64,000 nt of DNA. Origin: Davidsoniella eucalypti. Its lineage: Eukaryota > Ascomycota > Sordariomycetes > Microascales > Ceratocystidaceae. A program made the position numbers and the translations under genes. The notes beneath the pieces are model-generated. The model searched no databases. It was given only the letters and a program-made list of their open reading frames with translations, and was not told where the DNA came from. Shown here one piece after another: positions 30,699 to 42,699 of the stretch (within the stretch, counting starts at the first letter, position 1; every line of letters begins with the position of its first letter). The stretch spans positions 248,001 to 312,000 of the forward strand of contig RMBW01000019.1 of the NCBI GenBank assembly GCA_004009845.1, read 5' to 3'.

Positions 30699-31921
30699 TT
30701 ATTGTGGATTACAGGCCTCATCATCTGGAGCACCGAACGCATCATGTGCTGAAGGCATATCACCAACGAGGTCTGCGGGTGGTGACCCGGCATCTTGCAT
30801 CTAGAAAAGAAACATTGAGTTAGCAAGCCATGTATCATAGCCAACGAAGCTTTGAGTAACCTATGAGTATCCAACCCCTAACATACCTTCTGCATGCGCT
30901 CAACTATGTACTGGCGATCAACAGGGTTGTCGTCCGAAAACTTTGGGTCGTCGAACTTGGCGACGATTTCGCCGACAATTTTCTGCTGCAGCTCATATTT
31001 CTTAACATCGTCAGCCGAGATCTTGTCCTTGTTCTCCGTCATCCAGACAGGGAAGCGTTCGTTGAGTTCCTTCATGGGCTCGTAGAGGATCTCGCGGTTA
31101 GTAAGCTGTTCCATCATGCCCATAAGCATTTTGGAGAAGTCCTCGTCGCCACCATTACCGTCCAGGCTTGGGATTCCAGCGCCGCCAGCGCCCATTTGCT
31201 TGAGCATCTCGGAAAGGAAGTCGTCGCTTCCGTTAGCAGCGGCGGCAGCTGTGGCCTGGTCACCAGAGTTTTGCATGCGCTCGATTGTCTTACGGATGGT
31301 TTCTTGGAAATCTTCACCCTCGCTACGGGCCGTGGACGGCCGGGTTCCGGCTGTAGACGGAGGGGCTCGGGAAGACGACGGGCGTTCGCTGCCGTTGTTG
31401 GCATTGGTGGTAGTAGAAGCAGAAGCAGAGGCCGCGGCCTCGTTTGTTATTTGCTTAAAGATGTCCTCGAACTGGGCCTGCATCTCCTTCTGTATATCGG
31501 CCTCGGTTAGATCTGTAGAGTAGACGTATTGGAAAGAAGAAAGCCTACCGAGTCGGCGCCCATGCCACCAAGTAAACTGGCCATGCCCTCCTGTAGATGC
31601 TTGGTGAAGTCTTCTTCCGTGAATTCATCTTCTGTTTGGCCATCTTCAGCTTTAGCGCCTGGAGCAGTTAGCCCGGCCGGCGCAGCTAACTGGATACCAA
31701 GCGCAGGACCAGGTGCAGCACCACCTAGCGAAGTCGCAGAAAAGTCTTCCAGCATGTCTGGAGGCGAGGGAGACTGAGTTAGCAACCACGGCTGCGGCTT
31801 ATATCTTGGCAGGGTGGAGGAAAGTAGCAAGCTTACCATCGAGATCGTCTAGATCATCCTCGTCGGGGTCGGGAATGTCGTCTGAATCTTCAAAGGTGGG
31901 TTTGGGTGGAGGAGCAGTCAT
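30699..31921 (-). CDS. PEX19: peroxin 19, peroxisomal membrane protein chaperone/receptor
   Basis: PEX19 binds newly made peroxisomal membrane proteins and docks on PEX3. Four exons: 31837-31921, 31549-31758, 30887-31512 and 30800-30699. Introns are 78, 36 and 86 nt. The total is 340 residues. The N-terminus is acidic (FEDSDDIPDPDEDDLDDLD), as needed for PEX3 binding. The C-terminal helical domain has the family signature LMGMMEQLTNREILYEPMKELNERFPVW. The protein ends CNPQ, a CaaX-type farnesylation box as in most PEX19 proteins. The second intron (31513-31548) is only 36 nt, with no evident CTAAC box. Frame is kept across every junction. It is divergent from UBC9 and convergent with the gene at 29530. 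Confidence 0.95.
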
Positions 31922-32930
31922 GGCGCAACAATCGTAATTGGAGAGGTATAGTCGAGGTGGTGATGGTGGTGATTTGGCAGATGAGGGGCCTAGACTGGGT
32001 CGAGATCGGCCACGGAGAAAGACGTAAAGAGTGTTTTTGAGGTCTCGTAAAACTTGGTTGAGGTTTTGGAGAGAGACGGTCAGAATAATGATATTCACAA
32101 CATACAACAGTGAAAATAAGGCTGAGTGGTACTTGGAGCTAAACAATATTGAAAAAGGATCACATGCTACTTCTACGTCGTCCTTACAGATATAGTGCTG
32201 TAGAGGTTGCTATAGGCGGTAATGGGGCCTACTCCTCATAGGTGGATTATATATTATATTGACCCTGAAAACACTCTTTGCAACGACGTTAGGGTTACGC
32301 AGTGCTACATATCGTTCACGATTCTAAGCTATCTGAGGCCGATATAGTGCCTAAAATTAACTACTATTTACGCTTACTCTTTTTATCTCTGTTCCTGTAC
32401 ATGCAAAACACAAATCTTGATGTCGTGCATTAGAAACGACTTCTAAAGTAGCGGGCAATGTGAAATACAGCTCGTTGCGTTATCTGTATGAGATCTGCTG
32501 TACGATTACATTGCAGCTGGGCGGTGTCGCCCTAGGCGGCAATTACTATTACACATGTACTGCTAGCATGTGGCCCACCAACCAGAAGCTCACCTTGCAT
32601 TATCAGCGGCAGTTGCCAAAAATGCCCACAAGGCTTCGACCCTTCTTTCTATCTGCTGCTCTTGATATTAATGCCATCATTTTTATCCATCGCAGCCGTT
32701 CTTTGACTTCAACCCGTCTGCCTCTGAACTTATTTGACGTTTAGTTATCCCATTTTCTGCATATTCTTCGCCAGAATTTGCTCGCCCTGCTTTCTAGTCC
32801 TGCTTTCTAGTCCATTTCCTCGACGTCTCTCGTCAAGCCGGCCAGCCAACCTCGCCGTGAAGGGTAGTTCCGTCGCAAACTGAATAAGAAAGAACAAAAC
32901 CAAATATTTGCCTTCAGCCTTGCCGACATC
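31922..32930. other. divergent promoter region PEX19/UBC9
   Basis: No gene is supported in this 1 kb. The frames at 32460-32744 and on the minus strand at 32807 lack family resemblance. Confidence 0.4.
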
Positions 32931-33753
32931 ATGAGTTTATGCCAGAACCGCCTACAGGAGGAGAGGTAATCGGAAACGCCACACCAATACTCAAATACTG
33001 TCGTACGAACTATGACTCTGACATTTTTTTCCTCTCTTGCCTTTGTCGCATAGAAAACAGTGGCGAAAGGACCACCCATTCGGCTTCTACGCTCGCCCTC
33101 AGCGCACCGAATCTGGCGTTCTAGACATCAAGGTGTGGGAGTGTGGAATTCCAGGAAAGGAGAAGACAATCTGGGAAGGTGGTTTGTTCAAGTTGACAAT
33201 CACCTTTCCCGACGGTAAGCTGGGCCTTTAGACCAATATGTATAAATATATGTTTTCTGGCATATGGTCGGTATGCTAATCTGCTTCCAATATTAGAATA
33301 TCCCACAAAGCCGCCCAAATGTAAGCTTTCCCGTTTGCCGATATGAACTGAGCTTTATTACCGGTACAGAGCTTTACTATACCTCAAGCTTCATCTTGCT
33401 ACAAATTGTCGAAAAACCCTGCTATAGAATATAGCGTGTGTACCTACCTCCAAGACTCTACATCATGTTATACTGACACGACCTTCCTTGGATTTATAGG
33501 CAAATTTACTCCTCCACTATTTCACCCTAATGTCTACCCATCCGGCACTGTGTGTTTGTCGATTCTTAATGAAGATGAGGCGTGGAAGCCTGCTATCACT
33601 ATGAAGCAGATCCTACTCGGTATCCAGGATCTCCTCAACGACCCAAACCCAGATTCGCCAGCACAAGCCGAAGCATATGGCCTATTCAAGCGCGACAAGG
33701 ATGAGTACGAGAAGCGCATCAAGCGTGTGGTGCGTGAGAACGCTGCCTCTTAG
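32931..33753 (+). CDS. UBC9: SUMO-conjugating enzyme E2
   Basis: UBC9 transfers SUMO from the E1 to target lysines. Four exons: 32931-32965, 33054-33214, 33297-33320 and 33500-33753, with introns of 88, 82 and 179 nt. The product has 157 residues, the same length as the yeast enzyme. The sequence follows the family closely: [68 protein letters not shown]. The catalytic Cys is residue 92, in GTVCLSIL, after the HPN motif. The third exon is only 24 nt. All junctions keep frame. Introns start GTAATC or GTAAGC. Confidence 0.97.
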
Positions 33754-35780
33754 GCGCTGTTGACCAATGTACAGCATTTGAGATTTGTGTATCGTTGTAT
33801 CATTGTGTGGAGAGATATAGCATGTACTTGGTACTGGTGTCGCCATTTCTGATGCCAGCGTAAGAATATTTCAAAAACAATAATTTCGGCAATAATACCG
33901 AAGGGGGTCACCTTTTCAAGCTGCCCTGACAGTCGGAGTCGGTTGTCACATTTCTTACCGATCACCTATCGATAGAGTATGCTGTCTGTGGTTGTGCCTT
34001 ACGTTGCCATCGTATTTGATTTGACCGATGTTAATCGCTGTTGTTGCTTTCTAGGGCCATGTTCACAAGATTTATGAACTGGACATATGTGTTTATGTTT
34101 TGTTTGTTTGCTATCGTCTTCCATATGCTCAGGGGAATACTTTTTACTGTCTCTCTTGCCGTACGGGTAAGTTACTCCGGGTGTTTCTGGAGGTGTTTTT
34201 CTGCTAGGACTTCAAATTGGCAACTGTGTCTGCTGTTTTCTCTGTATGTGTTCTTAAAGACGCTTTCCTTAGCAGGATGCCGAGGTGCTACATAGCTATT
34301 TAAGCTCCACGTCCACCTTAATGAAATTGAATTAGAAAACAAAGTAGTGGAACTCTAAACATACGTCAACGTATAGCTTCTTGATTATGAAATTCTACGA
34401 CGTTAACCCTAATGGACCCTGTAAAGTATGTTTTTTATGATTCTTCTAGCTTTTGGTTGAGTATTGAGTTAGTCGTAGATAAGAGTAAAGAAGATATCGT
34501 TATGTAGATCATAAAGTTAATACTAGACTATAATTCAGATTAGAAAACATATCTATAAGATGACTCGTAGATGCCAAGGTTGCATCCTATCAGTTCAAAT
34601 AAGAGTCAGCACTAGCAATATTTGCTTGCGCTTGTTAATGGAAGTCATGACAGCCAATTCGGGATAAGTGCCTAACTAAGAATTACGTGTGACACAGAAC
34701 GCACAATATTTTGCTGATAGCGGAAAGAAATATAAAAATCAAAATCAAATCAAATCAAACCAAATACATGTACAGACATTAGTAGCCTGAATTTGTAGAG
34801 GATCTCAGGCCTTATCATAGCCAATAGGAAGCATTGCTTATACGTTTTGCCCCTTCTAACGCAGACAGACTGTAGCGTCGAGTTCCGAAATCGGGAGAGT
34901 GCGCACAGAAGAAACCGACACAAAGATAACAACCATATTTTATTTGGCTTATAACGTTGTTTTAAGACGATGCCCACGATTCATGAGTTTAGTAATATTT
35001 ACTGTTTACACTGTTTATTATGTCTGTATGAAGAACTTTGCGATTATCGGTAGCTGTACGAAGAAAATTAGCCTCTTTGCAGTTGGTAAAATCTAGAGTA
35101 ACAAGAAGGGTTTTTTTTTTGACTCAGAATCCTCTCAAGGCTGTTAAATATCGCCAAGATAGAAAAAAGAAGATAGCCTGGACCAAATAGCCTGATACTT
35201 TTTTGATAGGTACCCATTACTCGTAATGGCAAGCAGGGTCATTGCTATCTCGGCGTGAGTAAATGCTATCAGTAGTGTTACTCCAGCAAGAACCACATGT
35301 ATGACTCTTTCTTTTCTCGCCCGTTCGCCCACCTGTTTGTTTTCGTTCCCTGGCCTCTGGTTTTGCCCTGACAAGAGAAAAGAGTGGAACAAAGAGCAAT
35401 TCTCTTTGGTGTAGGATCCGTGCTGGATGGCTTTGGTCTTGTCTTGCATCGGCCGCCATCTTGCTTAAGAAAATAGGACTTGTTCGGCTCTTGGCCCTTA
35501 AACGGCTTTAGTAGAAAAAGGCTAGCAAAAGTAGAAGCAGTAGTAGTGGTTTCTTTCGCATATATATGCCCGCCGATCTCGTTGTCAAAGTCAATCAAGT
35601 TCTGCTTTTTTTTTTCTTTTTTTTTCTTTTTTTTTTTCTGTAGCTAGACAACTTATTTCTTTTTCTTCCCGAGATACTCCTCGTGCCATATTCTAGATCT
35701 TATCCTCCCATCACCGAGTCCGTCTTGCCTCTCTTCTACACATACATTGCGGTGCCAACCTTACAACCCATATCGCAATC
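33754..35780. other. 2-kb intergenic region upstream of asparagine synthetase
   Basis: No gene is supported. At 34733-34762 there is a short AAATCAAATC tract, perhaps the tail of an (AAATC)n element without a recognisable body. At 35605-35638 long T runs with interspersed C lie about 150 bp before the asparagine synthetase ATG and are probably promoter or leader. Confidence 0.45.
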
Positions 35781-38688
35781 ATGTGTGGCATTTTCGCGTG
35801 TCACCGGTACGTCTGAGCCTACTCGAGCATATTCTTCTTTTCGGCACCTTTCTTCATATACTTTGTAATTATCCTATGTCGTCTGTTCTAGACTATGCGC
35901 TTTGTATAGAAAATAGACAGACTGCATCTTGCACTGGATCATGCGCATTCGCTTCCGATTCGGTGTTGTTGTTATTGCACTGCAGTCGCCTAAAATAGGC
36001 GCTCTTTCCGCAAAGTTTGATTTGGCCTTGATGAGTGGTCAAAAATTATCTCTTGAAATAAAAAATTCACCCCACCATCAACAAGAACTAAGCGCATCGT
36101 TTTATCATCACGATGGTTTTGCTCACTGCCAAATCAATCAATTGATAGGCCTCATTGCTTTATTAGAGAGCCGCTTCTACCCGATCTTGCCTGTGTCATT
36201 TTTTTTCTCGCGAGCTTTTGCTAATTATGCTTCATTTCTCTCTAGTCACCCTGACGTCCAGGGCTTCAAGCCTACTGCGCTTAAGCTTGCTAAGCTGTAA
36301 GTATTCATATCTCTACCCCATTTACGAGAAGCCACTGGCCGCTCCGTTCATTATCGCCCTCTCCGCAACGGAACTGCTAGAAATGCTGCTAGTCATCGTT
36401 GCCATGCGATCCATCTGCTTGTTATCTATCCTGGAACCCTTTGACTAACATGTATTATTCAGAATCCGCCACCGTGGTCCCGATTGGAGTGAGTCCTTCG
36501 TTCCTCTTTTATAATGCTATTTTTTCTATTTTCCTTCCTCAGCGCCCTACTGTCGCAAGATTGGGCTCTCGGCCGCTCAAAGCCGCCGCCATTTCGTTGG
36601 CGTGCCGTCGCTTTTTAGCTTCCTCGCTGTATACGACCTATAACCTAGTTTCTCTGAGTCACGAAAACTGCATTTAGGATCTACATCTAGTTCTGCGCTT
36701 GGCTTCAAAACTAAGTAGAGGGTAGATTCACAGACACCGGCAGGAGGCATTCACGTGGCTTAACGCTACGACAAAGTCACTATTGTCTGTGGACACTGCA
36801 ATCTAGTGGTCTAGAGCCAATGTATTGAATCTATTTCAATAACTTGTCGCGATCTGAGAAGCTGGTGGGCCTGGAAGACCGGGAACACACAACGGCTGTC
36901 TATTTTTTCATCTAATTTATACTAGTCAACCTACGAAGAATTATCGTGCTAACCCTATATCTTTCTAATAGGCGGTAACATCACCTCCAACAACACCAGT
37001 AAGTCAAAATATCCCGAATACCTCATTTATAACCATGAAATTGAGATATCAACAGCGGAATCTGACACAATATCTCGATAGTTCTTTGCCATGAGCGTCT
37101 ATCCATTGTTGGCGTCGAGTCCGGTGCTCAGCCCCTCACCAACGCCGACGACAGCATCATTTTGGCCGTCAACGGCGAAATCTACAACCACCGCCTGATC
37201 CGCAAGAGCCTTCACAACTCTTACCACTTCAAGACCGCCTCCGATTGCGAGGTTGTCATTCCATTGTATGAGAAGTACGACATTGATGCCCCCAACCACC
37301 TGGATGGCATGTTCTCTTTCGTCCTGTACGACAAAAAGAAGGACAGAACCATAGCTGCTCGCGATCCCATTGGTATAACTACCCTGTATCAGGGTTGGTC
37401 CTCCAAGGAGCCCGAGGCCGTTTACTTTGCCTCCGAGCTCAAGTCTCTGGCCCCCGTCTGCGACAAGATCGAGGCTTTCCCTCCTGGTCACGTCTTCGAC
37501 TCGCTGACCGGCCAGCGCACTCGTTACTTCAACCCTTCATGGTGGGAGCCTACCCGCGTTCCTAGCAACCCTCTTGATCTGACAGCTATCCGCGAGTCTC
37601 TGGAGAAGTCTGTCCGCAAGCGTCTGATGGCTGAGGTTCCTTACGGTGTCCTTCTCTCCGGTGGCCTGGATTCGTCTCTGGTTGCCTCTATCGCTCAACG
37701 GGAAACTCTCAGACTCAAGAAGGCAGCTCTTACCGCTGGTATTGATAACACCACTCAGAACCCCGACACTGGTGAGGGCCTTGTCGGTATCGATGACGAC
37801 AACAAGCTGGAAACCGTCACCTACCTGCCCCAGCTCAACTCCTTTTCTATTGGTCTGCCTGGATCTCCTGATAACGCCGCTGCTGTCAAGGTAGCCAAGT
37901 TCCTGGGTACTAAGCACCACGTCATGACCTTCACTATTGAGGATGGTCTCAACGCCCTTTCTGATGTTATCTACCACCTGGAGACCTACGACATTACCAC
38001 CATCCGTGCCTCTACTCCTATGTACCTGCTTTCCCGCAAGATCAAGGCCATGGGTATCAAGATGGTTCTGTCTGGCGAGGGTTCCGACGAGATCTTTGGT
38101 GGCTACCTGTACTTCCACGCTGCTCCTAACCGCGAGGCCTTCCACGAGGAGACGGTCAGCCGTGTCCGCAACTTGCATCTTGCCGACTGCCTGCGTGCTA
38201 ATAAGTCGACTTCGGCTTGGGGCTTAGAGGCCCGTGTGCCCTTCCTGGACAAGGACTTCCTCGAGACTTGCATGAACATCGAGCCTAAGGAGAAGATGAT
38301 CACCAAGGAGCGCCTCGAAAAGTACATCCTGCGCAAGGCTTTCGACACTTCGGATGATCCGACTGCTGAGCCCTACCTGCCTGATGAGATCTTGTGGCGC
38401 CAGAAAGAGCAGTTCTCTGACGGTGTCGGCTACGGATGGATCGATGCTCTCAAGGACAACGCTGAGCTGCAGGTCACCGATGAGATGATGAAGAACCCCA
38501 AGCCCGAGTGGGGCTCTGATATTCCCGACACCAAGGAGGCGTACTGGTACCGCTTGATGTTTGACGAGCTGTTCCCCCAGACTTGCGCTTCGACTGTCAT
38601 GCGCTGGACGCCCAAGTGGTCCAAGCAGACTGACCCCTCTGGTCGTGCCATTTCTACGCATAACGCCAAGTACAACACTACTGAGTAA
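35781..38688 (+). CDS. ASN1: asparagine synthetase (glutamine-hydrolysing)
   Basis: The enzyme makes asparagine from aspartate, glutamine and ATP in the cytosol. Five exons: 35781-35806, 36246-36296, 36462-36487, 36972-36998 and 37082-38688, giving 578 residues. The four short 5' exons encode MCGIFACHRHPDVQGF..., IRHRGPDWSGNITSNNT and lead into ILCHERLSIVGVESGAQPL, so frame and family sequence agree at each junction. Cys2 is the class II glutaminase nucleophile. AVNGEIYNH and HLDGMFSF lie in the glutaminase domain, SGGLDSSL is the ATP pyrophosphatase loop, and GEGSDEIFGGYLYFH completes the synthetase site. Introns are 439, 165, 484 and 83 nt, long for this window. A (AT)n run follows the stop at about 38717-38738. 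Confidence 0.95.
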
Positions 38689-39351
38689 ATGGCAATAATA
38701 AAAAACGAACACACATGTATATATATATATATATATATACCAATACAAAACACCGAAAAACGGTAGCACGTTAGAAAGAAAGAGTTTGTCGATACATTAT
38801 GATTCGGATTAGATAAATGATCATTTTGTATATTTCTAGAACCACTCTTTTCACGTTTTCTTTTTGTTTTGGGATAAAATCTGCCATGGAAATTTATCAG
38901 GACGTTACATGGGACATTGATTGAAATTTGGCTTTATTTCTATTTTCTTCTTCTGCTTTTTTTCTTTCCTCTTCAATCTTTGTGTACAGAATCCAGTCTT
39001 CTAGAGACTAGAGACATAAAAGGATCCTTACTTTTTTATACAAAAAAAAACAAAGTAAAACATTGAACAAAGGTACAACAGGATATTACTTTTGCATATG
39101 CTTGGTAGAGTTGGCCCGTACTGAGCTATCTGTTTGTTGATATCACAACTATCGTTTTGTTTTCCATTGTGAATGAGCAAGATATATAATGAATACGATC
39201 TAGTGAAATCCTGCTTGTATATACTAATCCATACAATTGAGGAAGAATGAGGCACGTGAAGACGAGCATCTGTGCCCCACGTGGGGTTTTCTTGAGAAAA
39301 ATAGCAAGACATAAAACTTGGTTGATATCATGCGTCACACTCAACACCGAC
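38689..39351. other. intergenic 3' of asparagine synthetase
   Basis: Contains the (TA)n tract and T-rich sequence. The ORFs on the minus strand here are antisense or random; no gene is supported. Confidence 0.4.
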
Positions 39352-41480
39352 GACGATTTTGATGGAAACATTCGGATCAACACCATAAATAACTCCTTCC
39401 CCCTCGAGCCTCCAATGGAAGGCAAGACGCTAGAGGCCCCTTCTCTTCCGGCGCGAGTCGCGGCCGCCCTCAATTAGCTCCGACGCGACCGGGAGGAAGA
39501 CGCGACGACCACCGTAAAGGTCTACGCGCTCGTCAGACCTCTCCTCGCCGCAATGCGCGAGAATGTCCGCGAAGGACACCTAACCACTCTAGACTCCTTC
39601 GTCCAAAACATTGCCCTCGGGACCCCCGGGTCGCAGGGCAGTAAACCTAAGCGAACAGACCAGCCTGCTCCGGCCCTCCCAGCCAAACCGAACTCCGAGG
39701 CAAGTCCTCCGGTCTCCAAACCTCCCTCCGCCGGTCACCCAGAAACCTTTCGAAAAGCGGAAGTCACAGTCATCCCAAAGCCCAATAAGGACAACTTGAC
39801 TAACCCCTTGAATCGGAGACCTATTTACCTCCTACCAACTATTGGCAAAGGAGTGGAAAGACTGGTCGCTAGACGCCTCGCCTTCTGGGCCATTAAGGCT
39901 AAGGTCACTGCTCTCGAACACTTTAAAGCTCTGCCTGAGCGAGCTGCCACCGACCTGGTGGGATGTTTGGTTCATGATGTCCATGACTTCTGGACTATGA
40001 GGAAGGGCGGTCCGACTCATCGGAGTATGTGGTCCGATGGGCCGCATCCTTCGCTTCCCGTAGGTTTGCTCGCTTCCGGCTCGGGGAGGGCGGCTTTCAG
40101 CCGATCCCGTATGGACTCCCGAAAGGGTCCTCTGCATCTCCTGTTATCTTCCTCCTCTACTTGGAGCCACTCCTTGACGTGATGCCGTCCAGTTTTGGGT
40201 ACATAGACGACGTTGCTTTCCTCTGTTACGTCAACAATGGACGTCTAAAGCGCCGGCAGTCGCAGCGCAGTTTGGGTAATACTGTCCGAAGGTGTCCAAC
40301 ACATCTAGTAAAGTCAGCCTCACTTGCGGCGGTGCTCCTAGTTCTCTTGTATGCAGCCAAGATACGCAGTCAACAGAGCACTGAAAAGTATTGCTCGATC
40401 CTTCCTTTCGGTGTATCGAACTACACCCATACCTGCACTCCCCCGGGAGGCAGGTATCATGCCAACGGACCCCATCCTGGACGAAATTCGAGAGAAGCCT
40501 GCCATCCGTCTCACGTCTGCGGGCGGCCATCACCCGTGCGCCAGTCGCATGGATAGCTGTGGCCTTAAATGAGGTCAGTATGACCTTTGGGCCAAACTCA
40601 GGCTAACCCCCCACCTCCCACGCCGTGTCCTGCTCCCTAGGACCTATACTAACCCCGGCTCACACGAAGTGCGATTACTAAAAAAGCTACCATGCTATGC
40701 TCAACAACATCTCCCACTTTGACATAATGGCATACTCAGATGGCTCCAAACAAGTGAATGGTCTTGCCGGTGCTAGAGCCTCTGGCAACTTCACACTTAG
40801 ATCGCCTTAGTAGGGATCTCCATAGGATGCGAGGTATTTAACACTAAGATTCAAGGGTCCCTATTAGGCTTAAAGAGGGCTTTCTCACCCTACGCCAAGG
40901 TCTGGGCCATGGGATGTCTAGATTATTCTAGACAACCAAAAAGCCTCAGAAGTCCTACTAGACTCTGATCCTACTTTTGCCTTGCAGCCCGAGATCCTGG
41001 AGTTCCGGCGCGGCTGCTTGGCCACTACGAAGAATCTTGCGCCCCGGCAGGCCGGGCCGCGTTCGAGTTCTTTGGTGCCCTGGGCCCATTGGAATCGAGG
41101 AAAACGAATAAGCCTCGCTGAAGAGCTCCTGCCTGCAGGTGCCAAAATAGCTGTCAAGCGACGATTCCAACTAAAAGCCGCCGAATAGCGGCAGAGGGTA
41201 GCTCCACCCATTATAGGGAACTGGAGATTCCATGGCCTAAGGGCACCAAAGAGTCACACATTTCATAAGGTGCCCTACATAAGGTCCTACAGCCCGGCAC
41301 AGATACTCCTACTTGGGTCGCAACCGCAGCCTCGGAACCCTGGGCTTCGGTATTGGGACTCTGCAAGATGCGCTTCGGCTCTCAATCTTCCTCCGAAAGA
41401 CACAATATCTTGAAGACTTGTGCCCTCTTCGGCCTCCTTTAGGTGCGGACTCTGCTACACAACGCTTACCGTTTACTATC
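39352..41480 (+). mobile_element. Tad-type LINE relic with internal deletion
   Basis: The 5' segment (39355-39640) encodes ORF1-like sequence (EAPSLPARVAAALN, then AAMRENVREGHLTTLDSF) and shares its start, cgattttRatggaaacattcgg, with a copy at 63887. It jumps within the same frame to the RT region: HPETFRKAEVTVIPKPNKDNLTNPLNRRPIYLLPTIGKGVERLVARRLAFW and RAATDLVGCLVHDVHDFW. FGYIDDVAFLCYV, the catalytic motif, lies at about 40195. RNase H remains follow (YSDGSKQVNGLAGARASG at 40735; CLD and WAHWNRGKRI later). Endonuclease and part of the RT are missing and there are many stops. Confidence 0.8.
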
Positions 41481-42699
41481 TTGTAGTTTTTACACTCTGT
41501 AACAGTGACCCCGGTCACACCCCTCCATCTATGACTACTAGGGTTATATAGGGTTCCACCACACTACTTATGTTTTTAGATAGACACCGTGCGCATGTCC
41601 CTTAAGGTGATGCATGCGAGCTGCGTCCAATTTTATTGGCCCGACTCCCGTTCGTTAATAAAAACAAAACAAAAACAAACTTTGTTGGTATCAATTGGTG
41701 AGACGAAGCCACCGTTTTAAGAATGTTACTCATAGAACTGAGTAATTTCATGGCATAGTGAGAGAAAACTGATAGAAAACGGGGCTCTGTAGTATAGTTA
41801 TACTAATAAGCTCGGCTGTTTTCCTTTCTCATCCTCTTCCCGTTGTCCGCAGAGTTCATGAAGCCCCCAAAAAACTAGTTAGAAAAACATCATGAAGAGA
41901 AATAAATGGAGAAGATGTTTATTGGACAATGACAACTTGTGAATATCTTTAAAGTTCATTTTCGGATGGGGGGCTGAGACGACCATTTTTGGAATGGGAG
42001 GGGCAGCGAAGTTATTTTTCAGTGTTCTTTTTGGGGTTCCTTTTAGTTCTTTTGGGTTGACTGTGACTCTTTTTTCTTTTTTTCTAGATCTAGATTCTGG
42101 GTGCTTGATTTTGGCATGAGTTGCTATCCTTTTCATTTCTTCCCAGTAACATGATGTTAAGATGTCCTTAACAAACTACCAAAATATATAGGAGGGGTAA
42201 TAGGGCATTGCTTAGAGCTCACTGAATCATGCTCTGAGTATCGTGCCCTGAGTACTATAATCGTAGTTACAGAGGAGTTTGTTGACTTAGCTTTGATTTT
42301 GTTGGCTTTTGGCTTTTTGGCTTGTTGGTTGCTGGACCCTGAAAAAATGAGTCAATAAGGCTCTAAATTGGAAAGCCAATGGCAAGCTACTTTGGGCTCT
42401 GGTTTCTTGTTTGTCCATTTTTTTAATGCTTGGTTTCCAGGGGAAAAACAAAAGAAGCAGTAGCATTTCTATGCACTACACTTGGCTTTTATGTGGCTTT
42501 TTTGCCGACAAAGACCCAGCTGAGGTTCATTCCTACTTGGGCCTTTCTTTCTTCCTTATTTACTGGACTTCTCTCTCTTATTAAATTCCTTCTTGTTTCC
42601 TATTTTTTCTTTAAGCAAGCAAGCCTTTTGTATATCTTCTATCCTGTCCTTTTTTCTTTTCTTCCATATCCAAAAACCTCCTTATCATCCATCATCAAA
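41481..42699. other. intergenic region upstream of VDAC
   Basis: No gene is supported. The 85-codon minus frame at 41879 is Lys-rich and unlike known proteins. Positions 42430-42699 are the pyrimidine-rich leader of the VDAC gene. Confidence 0.4.

Noticed and set aside
30863..31523. Long plus-strand frames opposite PEX19
   Set aside because: Antisense shadows of the PEX19 coding exon.
37537..38178. 213-codon minus frame opposite asparagine synthetase
   Set aside because: Shadow of strong codon bias on the coding strand.
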